A stretch of 64,000 nucleotides of DNA, taken from NCBI GenBank assembly GCA_900314935.1, contig OMXE01000006.1, positions 60,323 to 124,322 on the forward strand. Direction: 5' to 3'. Source of the DNA: an uncultured Prevotella sp. (lineage in GTDB: Bacteria > Bacteroidota > Bacteroidia > Bacteroidales > Bacteroidaceae). The position numbers were made by a program, and so were the translations under genes. Of this stretch, positions 10,672 through 21,140 are shown one piece after another; within the stretch, counting starts at the first letter, position 1, and each line of letters begins with the position of its first letter. Under the pieces are notes generated by a model. It was not told where the DNA came from. It saw nothing but the letters and a program-made list of their open reading frames with translations, and did not search any database.

Positions 10672-12294
10672 ATGATTAAGGAATATTCCATCAGGGTGCG
10701 ACCGCATCAGACAGTGAATGAGGCCACCATTAAGGACTACCTAGCTCACGAGGAAGGTCTTGAGATGAAATCAATGACGCACGTCAGAGTACTGAAACGC
10801 AGTATTGATGCGCGTCAGCGTATCATCTTCGTGAACCTCAAGGTACGGGTGTATATCAACGAGGAGCCAACGGATGATGAATACGTGAAGACGGAGTACC
10901 GTGACGTGTCATCTGCTCCACAAGTCATCGTGGTTGGTGCCGGTCCTGGTGGTTTGTTTGCCGCCTTGCGCTTAATCGAACTAGGTCTGAAGCCCGTGGT
11001 TTTGGAACGGGGAAAGGATGTGCATGAGCGGAAAAAGGACTTGGCCCTGATTGCCCGCACCCAACTGGTGGATGAGGAGAGCAACTACTGCTTCGGCGAG
11101 GGAGGTGCCGGTGCCTATAGTGATGGAAAACTCTATACCCGCAGTAAGAAGCGGGGTAGTGTGGAGAAGATCCTCAATGTGTTCTGTCAGCATGGAGCCA
11201 GTACGAATATCCTTGCCGATGCACATCCTCATATCGGTACTGACAAACTGCCCCGTGTGATTGAGAATATGCGGAACACCATCCTGCAATGTGGCGGCGA
11301 GGTGCATTTCCAGACCAAGATGGTCTCCTTCCTGTTGCGTACACCGTTCACCTTGTCAGATACCCCGTCGTATGACGACGGGATACTCAACGAGGTGGCA
11401 GGCGTGAAAGCCATTGAAACCGTTTCAAATGGCGAACACATTGAACGTGAGTACCATGGTCCTGTCATCCTGGCTACTGGTCATTCAGCCCGTGATGTAT
11501 ATCGTTATCTTGCAGACGCAGGTGTCTTTTTGGAAGCTAAGGCGCTGGCTGTTGGTGTTCGTCTGGAACATCCCGCCCAGTTAATTGATCAGATACAGTA
11601 TCATAACAAGGAGGGTAGGGGCGACTATCTTCCTGCAGCGGAATACAATTTCGTGTCACAGGTGGAGGGTCGTGGCGTCTATAGCTTCTGTATGTGTCCT
11701 GGCGGCTTTGTCATACCAGCCGCTACAGGACCGGAACAGATTGTGGTAAACGGAATGAGTCCGGCCAACCGTGGTACACGATGGAGCAACAGCGGTATGG
11801 TGGTGGAACTGCGTCCAGAGGATGTGGATGGTGAAGGACCGTTGAAGATGATGCGCTTCCAGGAGGAACTGGAGCGCGTGTGCTGGCAGCAGGGAAACAG
11901 GAAACAGACCGCTCCGGCACAACGCATGGCAGATTTCGTGAACGGTAAGCTCAGTGCCGACCTTCCCGAGAGTAGCTACGCACCCGGCTTAATTGCCAGT
12001 CCGCTGCATTTCTGGATGCCCGAGATGATTGCCTCCCGACTGCGTCAGGGGTTCCGGAAATTCGGTGCGATGAGTCATGGATTCCTGACCAACAATGCCA
12101 CGGTGATTGCTGTGGAGACACGTACTTCATCACCTGTCCGCATCTTGCGTGACAAGGATACGTTGGAGCATGTAAACGTAAAAGGTTTGTTCCCTTGTGG
12201 GGAAGGAGCGGGCTACGCAGGTGGCATTGTATCGGCTGGTGTTGACGGTGAACGCTGTGCGGAGCAGGTAGCACGACTGTTAGGAGTGCTCTGA
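10672..12294 (+). CDS. NAD(P)/FAD-dependent oxidoreductase
   Basis: 540 residues, cytoplasmic. An N-terminal domain of about 80 residues (starting with KEYSIRVRPHQTVNE) precedes a Rossmann FAD-binding motif VIVVGAGPGGLFAALRL near residue 85. The distinctive GEGGAGAYSDGKLYTR near 142, an ATGHSARDVYRYL segment, and a C-terminal FAD-contact region GEGAGYAGGIVSAGVDGERCA follow. This arrangement fits the COG2509-type uncharacterised dehydrogenases. Substrate unknown. It converges on uvrA with an 11-bp gap and has its own promoter. Confidence 0.88.
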   Translation: MIKEYSIRVRPHQTVNEATIKDYLAHEEGLEMKSMTHVRVLKRSIDARQRIIFVNLKVRVYINEEPTDDEYVKTEYRDVSSAPQVIVVGAGPGGLFAALRLIELGLKPVVLERGKDVHERKKDLALIARTQLVDEESNYCFGEGGAGAYSDGKLYTRSKKRGSVEKILNVFCQHGASTNILADAHPHIGTDKLPRVIENMRNTILQCGGEVHFQTKMVSFLLRTPFTLSDTPSYDDGILNEVAGVKAIETVSNGEHIEREYHGPVILATGHSARDVYRYLADAGVFLEAKALAVGVRLEHPAQLIDQIQYHNKEGRGDYLPAAEYNFVSQVEGRGVYSFCMCPGGFVIPAATGPEQIVVNGMSPANRGTRWSNSGMVVELRPEDVDGEGPLKMMRFQEELERVCWQQGNRKQTAPAQRMADFVNGKLSADLPESSYAPGLIASPLHFWMPEMIASRLRQGFRKFGAMSHGFLTNNATVIAVETRTSSPVRILRDKDTLEHVNVKGLFPCGEGAGYAGGIVSAGVDGERCAEQVARLLGVL

Positions 12295-12305
12295 TTGGTT
12301 GTTGG

Positions 12306-15173
12306 TTATTTCTTGATCTCTTCCCGCAGGAATCGAGGCGTAAAGCCCTTCTTGCTCTTCGCCACCTCCTCAGGTGTTCCCGTGGTGAGGATTGTTCCTC
12401 CCTTACGTCCCCCTTCTGGTCCCATATCAATGATATAGTCGGCTAATTTAATCACATCGAAGTTGTGCTCGATGATGATGACAGTGTTCCCGCGGTCAAC
12501 CAACTGCTGAAGCACATTCATCAGAATGCGGATGTCTTCGAAATGCAGTCCTGTGGTTGGCTCATCAAGGATATAGAGCGTTTTACCCGTATCTTTCTTA
12601 CTCAGTTCCGTGGCGAGCTTCACGCGTTGACTCTCACCGCCCGAGAGGGTGGTGGACGGCTGTCCCAGTTTGATGTAACCCAGTCCTACATCCTGAATGG
12701 TCTTGATCTTCCTGAGTATATCTGGCACGTTCTCAAAGAATTCCACCGCCTGGTTAATGGTCATATCAAGAACATCGGCAATGGATTTACCCTTGTATCT
12801 CACCTCTAAGGTCTCGCGGTTATAACGCTTGCCGTGACATACCTCACAAGGTACATATACATCAGGCAGGAAGTTCATCTCGATGGTCTTATAACCATTA
12901 CCGCCACATGTCTCACAGCGTCCGCCTTTCACATTGAACGAGAACCGTCCGGGTTTGTAGCCGCGGATTTTTGCCTCGGGCAGATTCACAAAGAGAGAAC
13001 GTATGTCGCTGAACACTCCCGTATAGGTGGCGGGATTGGAGCGAGGTGTCCGTCCGATAGGAGTCTGGTCAACATTCACCACCTTATCGATATGTTCCAG
13101 TCCTTCAATACTGTCGTACTTCATGGGTTTCTTCAGCGAGCGGTAGAAATGCTGACTGAGAATCGGCTGCAGCGTTTCGTTGATCAGGGTGGATTTTCCT
13201 GATCCGCTGACACCTGTCACCACGATGAGCGTTCCCAACGGGAAGGTCACATCCACATGCTTGAGGTTATTTCCTGCCGCCCCGCGCAAGGTGATGACTT
13301 TACCATTGCCTTTTCTGCGCTTATCGGGCAGGGCTATTTCCTTATGTCCGTTGAGGTATTGCGCCGTGAGCGTATCGGTCTTCATCATCTCTGCGGGTGT
13401 TCCTTGGAATACCACCTCACCACCTTTACGGCCAGCCTTAGGACCGATGTCCACGATATAGTCGGCGCTTCGCATCATATCCTTGTCGTGTTCCACCACG
13501 ATCACCGTATTACCGATATCGCGCAGCTCCTTCAAGGAGGCAATCAGTCGTTCGTTGTCACGCTGGTGCAGACCGATGCTCGGCTCATCGAGGATATAGA
13601 GCACGTTGACCAGCTGACTGCCGATCTGGGTAGCGAGACGGATGCGCTGACTCTCACCACCTGAGAGAGAAGCCGACTGGCGGTCGAGCGACAGATAGTC
13701 GAGTCCTACCTCCAGCATGAAATCCAGTCGGGTACGAATCTCCTTCAGGATCTCCTCGGCAATCTTCTGCTGTTGAGGCTCCATGTGCTCCTCAACCTTT
13801 GAGAGCCACTCCTTCAGTTCGCTGATATCCATCTGCGCCAGTTCAGAGATGTTCTTATCCCAGATGCGGTACGAGAGGGATTCGCGGTTTAGGCGCTGAC
13901 CTTGACACTCTGGACACACTGCCGTTGCCAGGAACTGGTCAGCCCATTTCTGTCCGCTGGCGCTGTCATCGTTCTCCATGATGCTGCGCAGGTATTTGAT
14001 CACACCGTTGAAAGCCACGAAGAAATCACTCGAGGTATGCACCAGGTCCTTACTGATGCGCACATCGGTCAGCGATCCGTAGAGTACCTCCTGCAAGGCT
14101 TCCTCGGGCAGTTCCTTGACGGGTGTCTTCAGATTGCAGTCATAGTTATGTAAGATGGCGTCGATCTGCCAGAATATCAGCTGACTCTTGTATTTCCCCA
14201 ACGGAGCAATGGCTCCTTCGTAGATGGAGAGCCGACGGTCGGGAATGACCTTGTCGAGATCTATCTCGTTGATATATCCCAGTCCTTTGCAATGCGGGCA
14301 CGCTCCTTCTGGAGAGTTGAATGAGAACTTGTTCGGGGCGGGGTCGCCATATGAGATTCCCGTGGTAGGACACATCAATCGTTTGGAGTAATACTTCACT
14401 TCGCCCGCACTATCGTTCTGCGAAGCATTCGTCATGTCCATCACCATGATAATCCCTTCGCCTTGTTTCATGGCCAGGGAGACCGACTTCTTCAACCGTT
14501 CTGTCCTGGAATCCTCGTCGGGCGAGTAGGGCGGCAGACTCATCTTGTCGATAACAACTTCGATATTGTGGTTCTTGTAACGGTCAACCTTCATGCCCCG
14601 CGTAATTTCCGTAATCACTCCGTCGATGCGGATATGCAGGTAGCCTTTCCGGCGCATGCTCTCGAAGAGCTCGCGGTAGTGACCTTTTCTGTTGCGTACC
14701 AGTGGCGCAAGAAGGTAGATCTTCTTTTCGGCATAATCCTCTCTGATCATGCTGAGCACCTTCTCTTCGGTATATTTCACCATCTTCTCACCCGTAGCAT
14801 AGCTATAGGCCGTGCCGGCACGGGCAAAGAGCAGACGGAGGAAGTCGTACACTTCGGTGGTGGTTCCTACCGTGGAGCGTGGATTCTTATTCGTGGTTTT
14901 CTGTTCGATGCTGATCACAGGACTCAGTCCGGTAATCTTATCCACATCGGGTCGTTCCATTCCTCCCAGGAAGTTTCGGGCATAAGCCGAGAATGTCTCG
15001 ATGTACCGCCGCTGTCCTTCGGCAAAGATTGTGTCGAAAGCCAGTGACGACTTCCCCGAACCGCTCAGTCCGGTAATCACCGTCAGACTGTTTCGGGGAA
15101 TCTCCACATCGACGTTCTTCAGGTTATGTACCCGAGCGCCCCAGATATTGATTCTTTCGTCTTCTCTGTTCAT
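12306..15173 (-). CDS. uvrA: Excinuclease ABC subunit A
   Basis: 955 residues, normal for UvrA. Two ABC halves: Walker [15 protein letters not shown] near residue 34 and [14 protein letters not shown] near 655. Signatures [14 protein letters not shown] near 505 and [14 protein letters not shown] near 845 precede the Walker [11 protein letters not shown] and [10 protein letters not shown]. Zinc-coordinating pairs are visible ([18 protein letters not shown] with CEVCHGKRY). It is the damage-recognition subunit of nucleotide excision repair, acting with UvrB and UvrC. It lies 26 bp downstream of the T9SS-sorted protein gene on the same strand and probably shares its promoter. Confidence 0.98.
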   Translation of the reverse strand: MNREDERINIWGARVHNLKNVDVEIPRNSLTVITGLSGSGKSSLAFDTIFAEGQRRYIETFSAYARNFLGGMERPDVDKITGLSPVISIEQKTTNKNPRSTVGTTTEVYDFLRLLFARAGTAYSYATGEKMVKYTEEKVLSMIREDYAEKKIYLLAPLVRNRKGHYRELFESMRRKGYLHIRIDGVITEITRGMKVDRYKNHNIEVVIDKMSLPPYSPDEDSRTERLKKSVSLAMKQGEGIIMVMDMTNASQNDSAGEVKYYSKRLMCPTTGISYGDPAPNKFSFNSPEGACPHCKGLGYINEIDLDKVIPDRRLSIYEGAIAPLGKYKSQLIFWQIDAILHNYDCNLKTPVKELPEEALQEVLYGSLTDVRISKDLVHTSSDFFVAFNGVIKYLRSIMENDDSASGQKWADQFLATAVCPECQGQRLNRESLSYRIWDKNISELAQMDISELKEWLSKVEEHMEPQQQKIAEEILKEIRTRLDFMLEVGLDYLSLDRQSASLSGGESQRIRLATQIGSQLVNVLYILDEPSIGLHQRDNERLIASLKELRDIGNTVIVVEHDKDMMRSADYIVDIGPKAGRKGGEVVFQGTPAEMMKTDTLTAQYLNGHKEIALPDKRRKGNGKVITLRGAAGNNLKHVDVTFPLGTLIVVTGVSGSGKSTLINETLQPILSQHFYRSLKKPMKYDSIEGLEHIDKVVNVDQTPIGRTPRSNPATYTGVFSDIRSLFVNLPEAKIRGYKPGRFSFNVKGGRCETCGGNGYKTIEMNFLPDVYVPCEVCHGKRYNRETLEVRYKGKSIADVLDMTINQAVEFFENVPDILRKIKTIQDVGLGYIKLGQPSTTLSGGESQRVKLATELSKKDTGKTLYILDEPTTGLHFEDIRILMNVLQQLVDRGNTVIIIEHNFDVIKLADYIIDMGPEGGRKGGTILTTGTPEEVAKSKKGFTPRFLREEIKK

Positions 15174-15199
15174 GATGATGGGAGGAGGAAGGAATGGGA

Positions 15200-15913
15200 T
15201 TAATAGTTGGAGTTACCGGCTCTGTCGATAAAGCCGCGAAGCAGGTTCACGTCGCGCCTGATGTTGTATTCAATACCGTCGGCACCCTTGGCCTTGACCA
15301 GTACAAAGTACACCCCATCCTTCACGGGCTTACCGTTATAGGTGCCATCCCATTCACCGGCAGGATCTGTCCATTCATACAGTTTCTGTCCCCAGCGGTT
15401 GAAGATATAGGCATGGAACTCCACTAACGACTGATACGACTTTGCCTTATAGGTGTCGTTATGTTGGTCGCCGTTGGGCGAGAAGGCATTGGGCATCTCC
15501 AACTTACTCTCGCTCACCGTTACCTTGATAGCTGTCCTGTCCATCCAGTATTCCTGGGTGCAGAACACGGTATCCGTTCCCTGCACGAAGGTGGCGTACA
15601 GCACAATCTCGTGTGTACCTGCCTTCAGGAACGTATAGGAAGTGTCCTCTTCGTATCTGATCAGATAGGGTTCTTCTTCCCCTTCCATCTTGAATCGCCA
15701 TTCGTAGTAGGCTGAATAGCCACCTGTATTCTCGGCATTGGCCCTGAACTCAACCGTAAGAGGGGCAGGACCAGAGAAAAGGGTACCGCTTTCCTCTGCA
15801 CCGTTGTCTCTGATCACGGTGGCGGTAGGATCGATGGTTGGCTTTGTCTGTGCCGACATTCCTAAGGTCATGCAAAGGACGGCAGAGAGTGTGAATATTT
15901 GTTTTATTTTCAT
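15200..15913 (-). CDS. Gliding-motility C-terminal-domain (T9SS type B) protein
   Basis: 237 residues with an N-terminal signal peptide ([14 protein letters not shown]). The middle contains a PKD/Ig-like region ([26 protein letters not shown]). The last 90 residues carry the CHU_C motif: [50 protein letters not shown]. In Bacteroidetes this domain directs export through the type IX secretion system and attachment at the cell surface. The short length leaves room for only one effector-like domain, so its function beyond sorting is unclear. It lies upstream of uvrA and divergent from the LysM gene. Confidence 0.88.
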   Translation of the reverse strand: MKIKQIFTLSAVLCMTLGMSAQTKPTIDPTATVIRDNGAEESGTLFSGPAPLTVEFRANAENTGGYSAYYEWRFKMEGEEEPYLIRYEEDTSYTFLKAGTHEIVLYATFVQGTDTVFCTQEYWMDRTAIKVTVSESKLEMPNAFSPNGDQHNDTYKAKSYQSLVEFHAYIFNRWGQKLYEWTDPAGEWDGTYNGKPVKDGVYFVLVKAKGADGIEYNIRRDVNLLRGFIDRAGNSNY

Positions 15914-15932
15914 TTTTTCTCGGTTTATCGTG

Positions 15933-15940
15933 CAAAAATA
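15933..15940 (-). promoter_or_regulatory. -7 element for the T9SS protein / uvrA
   Basis: TATTTTTG on the minus strand, about 20 bp before the start at 15913. It is paired with a divergent element at 15974. Confidence 0.7.
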
Positions 15941-15973
15941 CGCAATAAAGTTGATTTAGCCATTCTTTTTTTG

Positions 15974-15981
15974 TATTTTTG
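15974..15981 (+). promoter_or_regulatory. -7 element for the LysM gene
   Basis: TATTTTTG, 27 bp before the ATG at 16009. A possible start at 15979 lies inside this element and so is excluded. Confidence 0.75.
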
Positions 15982-16008
15982 CACAGGATTTTTAAATATA
16001 AAGTGATT

Positions 16009-17355
16009 ATGCGACATTTTTTAAGATATGCTTTATTGCTTTTCCTGCTTGTGGGCGGGATGGAAGCCAGTGCTCAACAAGGCAAGACCTGGAAGGAGAT
16101 GCACAAGGTAAAGAAAAAGGAAACCATCTACGGAATCGCTAAGGAATACGGCTTGACCGAGGAGGAACTGCGGAAAGCCAATCCGGAGATGTTGGATCCT
16201 AACTATAAGCTGAAGAAAGGCGACTATATCTTTATTCCGTATCCTTCTGCGAAACCTGCTGAGGCAGCACCTGTTAAGCAAGAAGACACCTCTGACATCA
16301 AGACAAGGGCTATCCGTGTGGGTATCATGCTGCCGTTGCATGATGTAGATGGTGACGGTCGTCGCATGGTGGAGTTCTACCGCGGTATTCTGATGGCGTG
16401 CAACGACTTGAAGAAAGAGGGTATCTCTACCGATATCCGTGCCTGGAACGTGAACATCGATGCCGATATCCGTCAGACACTTCTAGAGAAAGGTGCCGAG
16501 CAGTGCGACATCATCTTCGGTCCGCTATACACCAAGCAGATGGATTATATCTCACAGTTCGTGAAGACCTACGGCATCAAGCTGGTCATCCCGTTCTCCA
16601 TTAACGGTAACCACGTGGCAAGTAATGAGAATATCTATCAGGTGTATCAGACTGCTGAGGAACTCAACCAGTCGGCTGTGGAAGCTTTCATGGATCGCTT
16701 CGGCGATCATAATGTCGTGTTGGTCGATTGTAACGACCCCAACAGTAATAAGGGCATTTTCACATCGGCTGTTCGCAAGCGTCTTGAAGAGAAGAAGATC
16801 ACCTATCATGTAACGAATCTGTCCAATTCCGATGACACCTTCGCGCGTGCTTTCACCACTGATAAGCCGAACGTGGTGATTCTCAATACAGGTCGTTCCA
16901 CCGAACTCACTACCGCCTTGGGTAAGTTGGATGCACTGACCAATGCCAATAAGAAAATCTCCGTATCGTTGTTTGGTTATAACGACTGGCTGTTGTACGA
17001 GAAGTATAACCTGGAGAGATTCTACAAGTACGACACTTACATCCCTACCTATTATTATTATAATGCTTCGACAGCAAGAACACTGGAATTGGAGAATGCC
17101 TACCGCAAATGGTTTGGTGCGAGCATGATGAATGCTCTCCCGCGTTTTGCTCTCACCGGTTACGACCAGGCCACCTTCTTCCTGCGTGGCATGCATACCG
17201 TGGGTAAGAACTTCTCAGGCAATATGCCTAACAAATATGCTGTGCAAACGCAGTATAAGTTCGAGAAGGTAGGGAAGAACGGCGGCTCCAAGAACCGTCA
17301 GTTCATGCTTGTTCACTACAACAAGAACAAGTCAATCTCCTCTATCACCTTTTAA
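16009..17355 (+). CDS. LysM domain / periplasmic-binding-fold protein
   Basis: 448 residues from the ATG at 16009. Signal peptide ending GGMEASAQ. One LysM domain at about residues 32-75 (HKVKKKETIYGIAKEYGLTE, then KKGDYIFIP) predicts peptidoglycan binding. From about residue 100 onward a type I periplasmic-binding-protein fold is seen (IRVGIMLPLHDVDGDGRR, FYRGILMAC, CDIIFGPLYTKQMDY, KPNVVILNTG). Such proteins in Bacteroidetes are envelope proteins of unknown ligand, not partners of a known transporter here. The next gene follows after 3 bp, so the two probably act together between peptidoglycan and outer membrane. Confidence 0.85.
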   Translation: MRHFLRYALLLFLLVGGMEASAQQGKTWKEMHKVKKKETIYGIAKEYGLTEEELRKANPEMLDPNYKLKKGDYIFIPYPSAKPAEAAPVKQEDTSDIKTRAIRVGIMLPLHDVDGDGRRMVEFYRGILMACNDLKKEGISTDIRAWNVNIDADIRQTLLEKGAEQCDIIFGPLYTKQMDYISQFVKTYGIKLVIPFSINGNHVASNENIYQVYQTAEELNQSAVEAFMDRFGDHNVVLVDCNDPNSNKGIFTSAVRKRLEEKKITYHVTNLSNSDDTFARAFTTDKPNVVILNTGRSTELTTALGKLDALTNANKKISVSLFGYNDWLLYEKYNLERFYKYDTYIPTYYYYNASTARTLELENAYRKWFGASMMNALPRFALTGYDQATFFLRGMHTVGKNFSGNMPNKYAVQTQYKFEKVGKNGGSKNRQFMLVHYNKNKSISSITF

Positions 17356-17358
17356 GTC

Positions 17359-18114
17359 ATGAAGATGCGGAATCGTTCAATCCTTTGCCTCATCAGTCTG
17401 CTCATGCTGTTCCCCCTGTCGTCGTTGGCGCAGGTAGGCGAACACAGGAACGACCTGGCTATAGGTGTCAACGGTGGCTATATGCTCAGTAATGTAGGCT
17501 TCGTACCGAAGGTGAACCAGACCTTCCATGGAGGCTACACGGGCGGTATGTCGCTACGCTATGTCTGCGAGAAGTACTTCAACAGTATCTGCTCCATCTA
17601 CGCGGAACTGAACTATGCACAGATGGGATGGAAGGAGGATATCCTCGACAGGGAGGATCAACCCGTGATTAACGAAGAGACGCAACAGGCAGAATCCTTT
17701 AGTCGTACGCTGAACTATGTCCAGCTGCCTATCTTTGCCCGTCTGGGCTGGGGTAGGGAGCAGAAGGGCGTGCAGTTCTTCTTCCAGGCCGGTCCGCAGC
17801 TGGGTTATTACCTGAGTGACAAGGTGACGAAGAACTTCGAGCTTGACAAGCGTAACAGCTGGAAGCGTGCGAACGATGAGGTGCATCAGGACACGATGGC
17901 GGTGGAGAACAAACTCGACTACGGTATTGCTGCGGGCATCGGTATGGAATACTCGTTCCCGAAACTTGGTCATTTCATGCTCGAAGCCCGTTACTACTAC
18001 GGACTTGGGAATATCTACAAAGACACCAAGCGCGATTATTTCGGTAAGTCGAACAACAGTAGCATCATCGTGAAGCTCACCTACCTCTTCGATCTCAAGA
18101 AAACAAAACAATAA
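17359..18114 (+). CDS. Outer-membrane beta-barrel protein (PorT-like)
   Basis: 251 residues, signal peptide ending SSLAQ. It has alternating beta-strand pattern with aromatic residues throughout (IGVNGGYMLSNVGFVP, YTGGMSLRYVCEKYF, YVQLPIFARLGWG, FQAGPQLGYYLSD) and ends in VKLTYLFDLKKTKQ. This fits the OMP_b-brl_2/PorT family of eight-stranded barrels. Cotranscribed with the LysM gene upstream (3 bp) and perhaps with the POT transporter 17 bp downstream. Specific role unknown. Confidence 0.8.
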   Translation: MKMRNRSILCLISLLMLFPLSSLAQVGEHRNDLAIGVNGGYMLSNVGFVPKVNQTFHGGYTGGMSLRYVCEKYFNSICSIYAELNYAQMGWKEDILDREDQPVINEETQQAESFSRTLNYVQLPIFARLGWGREQKGVQFFFQAGPQLGYYLSDKVTKNFELDKRNSWKRANDEVHQDTMAVENKLDYGIAAGIGMEYSFPKLGHFMLEARYYYGLGNIYKDTKRDYFGKSNNSSIIVKLTYLFDLKKTKQ

Positions 18115-18131
18115 CTTAAATAATTACAACT

Positions 18132-19661
18132 ATGTTTGAAGGTCAACCTAAAGGTCTTTATGCGTTGGCATTGGCCAACACCGGCGAACGTTTCGGCTAT
18201 TATACCATGCTGGCCGTTTTCGCCTTGTTCCTGAGAGCTAACTATGGATTGTCACCCGCTCTGGCTGGTACTATCTACAGTGCTTTCCTCATGTTAGTGT
18301 ATTTCTTCCCCCTCATTGGTGGTATCATGGCCGATAAGTTCGGCTTCGGTCGAATGGTGACCACGGGTATCATCATCATGTTCTGCGGTTATCTGCTCCT
18401 ATCGGTACCCCTGGGCGGTGACAAGGTTGCTCTTGTTGTGATGCTGGCAGCTTTGTTGCTCATCGGCTTTGGTACCGGTCTGTTCAAGGGTAATCTCCAG
18501 GTGATGGTGGGCGATCTCTACAACGATTCGCAGTTCGCTGGGAAACGAGATGCCGGCTTCTCCATCTTCTACATGGCCATCAATATCGGTGCCCTGTTTG
18601 CACCTACTGCGGCCATCAAGATCAAGGAGTATGCCGAGAACACCTTGGGCTATTCATCGAACGATGCTTACCATTTCTCGTTTGCTGTAGCCTGTGCATC
18701 GCTGATTCTCTCAATAGCCATTTACTATATCTTCCGCTCTACCTTCCGTCACACAGAGGGAGGAGCCAAGAAGGCAGCTGCTGTAGATGCTGCGCCTGTT
18801 GAAGAGTTGTCAAAGGAAGAAACCAAGCAGCGAATCGTGGCCCTGTGTCTGGTGTTCGCCGTGGTCATCTTCTTCTGGATGGCCTTCCACCAGAACGGTC
18901 TGTCGCTGACCTACTTTGCCGATGAGTTTACGGCACAGTCGGCTGACGGTCTGCAAGCCATGTGCTTCAACGTGTGGAACCTGGTGGCAGTCATCTTCAT
19001 CGTTTACGCGCTGTTCTCCCTGTTCCAGTCTAAGACATCCAAGGCCAAGATCATCTCAGCCATTGTAATCGTTGTGGCTATTGCCTTCCTGTGCCTACAG
19101 TATAATCCCGATGGTTCTATCTCGGTGTCTGCTCCTATTTTCCAGCAGTTCAATCCCTTCTATGTGGTAGCACTCACCCCCGTTTCTATGGCCATATTCA
19201 GTTCGCTGGCAGCGAAGGGAAAAGAACCTTCTGCTCCCCGTAAGATTGCTTATGGTATGGTTGTTGCCGCTATTGCTTACGCCCTGATGGCATTTGCTTC
19301 GTATGGTCTTCCCCTTCCTCAGACAGAGATGGGTGCCGACGGTAATCCTGTGGCTGTGCATGTAGCCGACGTAACACCCAACCTGCTCATCATGGTTTAT
19401 CTGGTACTCACCTTTGGTGAGCTGTTGCTTTCACCGATGGGTATCTCATTCGTATCGAAGGTTGCTCCTCCCAAGTATAAGGGTATGATGATGGGTGGCT
19501 GGTTTGTGGCCACAGCTATAGGTAACCAGCTCGTCGTTGTTGGCGGTCTGCTGTGGGGTGCAGTACCTCTCTGGGTATGCTGGAGCGTCTTCCTCGGCGT
19601 ATGTCTTGTAGCCGCCATCTTCATGTTCGCCATGATGAAACGTTTGGAAAAAGTTGCGTAA
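18132..19661 (+). CDS. Proton-dependent oligopeptide (POT) transporter
   Basis: 509 residues, about 14 membrane helices. The N-terminal family signature is present: FEGQPKGLYALALANTGERFGYYTM, containing the ExxER-like NTGERFGYY proton-coupling motif. GFGTGLFKGNLQVMVGDLY and the PTR2 segment DAGFSIFYMAINIGALFAP follow. It imports di- and tripeptides with protons across the inner membrane. It lies in the same direction as the barrel gene upstream and ends 42 bp before the NhaC gene. Confidence 0.93.
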   Translation: MFEGQPKGLYALALANTGERFGYYTMLAVFALFLRANYGLSPALAGTIYSAFLMLVYFFPLIGGIMADKFGFGRMVTTGIIIMFCGYLLLSVPLGGDKVALVVMLAALLLIGFGTGLFKGNLQVMVGDLYNDSQFAGKRDAGFSIFYMAINIGALFAPTAAIKIKEYAENTLGYSSNDAYHFSFAVACASLILSIAIYYIFRSTFRHTEGGAKKAAAVDAAPVEELSKEETKQRIVALCLVFAVVIFFWMAFHQNGLSLTYFADEFTAQSADGLQAMCFNVWNLVAVIFIVYALFSLFQSKTSKAKIISAIVIVVAIAFLCLQYNPDGSISVSAPIFQQFNPFYVVALTPVSMAIFSSLAAKGKEPSAPRKIAYGMVVAAIAYALMAFASYGLPLPQTEMGADGNPVAVHVADVTPNLLIMVYLVLTFGELLLSPMGISFVSKVAPPKYKGMMMGGWFVATAIGNQLVVVGGLLWGAVPLWVCWSVFLGVCLVAAIFMFAMMKRLEKVA

Positions 19662-19676
19662 CAATCGCAGAACGAT

Positions 19677-19706
19677 TGTTAATTGAAAATTGAGAATTAA
19701 GAATTG
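19677..19706. repeat. 7-bp tandem repeat abutting the nhaC start
   Basis: Units TTAATTG, AAAATTG, AGAATTA, AGAATTG, same family as at 10409 and 10537. The last unit provides the TTG used as the most upstream possible start codon of the antiporter gene; an in-frame TAA in the repeat (19698-19700) blocks anything further upstream. Confidence 0.88.
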
Positions 19707-21140
19707 GGGATTCTTCCGTTCATACCATTTCTGGTGCTGATTCTACTCATCACGTGTTGCGTTGCCGTTTTCGGTAACGCAACATTGGATGGTGCCAGTC
19801 AGGTATCCCTGTTGATCGCCTCCGCCGTGAGTGTACTGGTGGGCTATCTCTCGAAGAAGCTTGACTGGGAGAATCTGGAAGAGGAGTTCAGTGCAAAGAT
19901 CTCCAGTTGTGCTCCTGCCATCATTATCTTATTATTGATTGGTGCCATCGGTGGTACATGGATGGTGTCGGGCATTGTGCCCACCATGATCTACTATGGC
20001 ATGCAGATTATTCAGCCGGAGTGGTTCCTGGTAAGCAGCAGTCTGCTATGCGCCTTGGTCAGTCTGATGATCGGCTCGTCGTGGACTACCGTTGCCACCA
20101 TCGGTGTGGCGTTGATGGGTATTGGTAAGGCACATGGCTTTGCCGATGGCTGGATTGCAGGTTCCATTATTACGGGTGCCTATTTCGGTGATAAGCTGTC
20201 ACCGCTGTCAGATACCACCGTGTTGGCTTCCAGCGTTTCGGGCACACCGCTGTTCACCCATATCCGCTATATGCTCTATACCACCGTTCCCACGTTCTGT
20301 GTCTCCATACTCGTTTTCTTCGTGGCTGGACTCACCATGGACGTGTCAGGGAGTGGTAATGTGACGGAGTTCATGGATGGCATACAACGCACGTTCGTCA
20401 TCTCTCCATGGCTGCTGCTGGTACCTGTTCTTACCGGTGTGATGATTGCCCGTCGATGGCCCTCCATGGTGGTCTTGTTCATGGCTATCCTACTGGCAGC
20501 TGTGGTGGCCGTCTTGTTCCAACCGGGCTTGGTACATCAGGTGAACACCGATGCCAACGAAGGGTTTATCTCTGCCTACAGGGGTGTTATGCAGGCTTGT
20601 TATGGCGACAACCAGATAGAAACAGGTGTGCCGATGCTTAACGAGCTCGTGCATACCAGCGGCATGGCTGGTATGATGCCAACCATCTGGCTGATCATCT
20701 GTGCCCAGACATTCGGCGGTGCCGTGACAGCCACAGGTCAGCTCAAAGACCTCATGCGTCATGTCCTGCGTTTCGTGAAGGGTACCGCCTCGCTGGTGTC
20801 GTCCACCATCTGTACCTGCTTGTTCTGTAACATTGCCATGGCCGATCAATACCTGTCTATCATGCTCTCCAGTTCCATCTTCAAAGATACCTATCAGGAG
20901 CAGGGATATGAATCACGACTGCTCAGTCGTACCTGCGAGGATGGTGCTACGGTCACCTCCGTACTTGTTCCTTGGAACACCTGCGGACTCACGCAGAGCA
21001 CCGTCTTGGGTGTTTCCACCCTTACTTACCTCCCATACTGTTTCTTCAATATCCTCTCACCTTTCACCAGCATCATCGTCGCTGCAATAGGGTGGAAGAT
21101 CAAGAGGCTCGCAAAGAATACGAGCCATGTCGTTCAATGA
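19704..21140 (+). CDS. Na+/H+ antiporter, NhaC family
   Basis: 478 residues with 11-12 membrane helices. Family features are SSWTTVATIGVALMGIGKAHGF, ITGAYFGDKLSPLSDTTVLASSVSGT near residues 155-180 and VPWNTCGLTQSTVLGV near 430. It should exchange sodium (or, in relatives, malate/lactate) for protons at the inner membrane. There is no ATG at the N-terminus: the frame begins with TTG at 19704 inside a repeat, and the next in-frame ATG is well inside the protein, so TTG is the probable start. The 3' end overlaps the convergent transposase gene by 84 bp. Confidence 0.88.
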   Translation: MGILPFIPFLVLILLITCCVAVFGNATLDGASQVSLLIASAVSVLVGYLSKKLDWENLEEEFSAKISSCAPAIIILLLIGAIGGTWMVSGIVPTMIYYGMQIIQPEWFLVSSSLLCALVSLMIGSSWTTVATIGVALMGIGKAHGFADGWIAGSIITGAYFGDKLSPLSDTTVLASSVSGTPLFTHIRYMLYTTVPTFCVSILVFFVAGLTMDVSGSGNVTEFMDGIQRTFVISPWLLLVPVLTGVMIARRWPSMVVLFMAILLAAVVAVLFQPGLVHQVNTDANEGFISAYRGVMQACYGDNQIETGVPMLNELVHTSGMAGMMPTIWLIICAQTFGGAVTATGQLKDLMRHVLRFVKGTASLVSSTICTCLFCNIAMADQYLSIMLSSSIFKDTYQEQGYESRLLSRTCEDGATVTSVLVPWNTCGLTQSTVLGVSTLTYLPYCFFNILSPFTSIIVAAIGWKIKRLAKNTSHVVQ

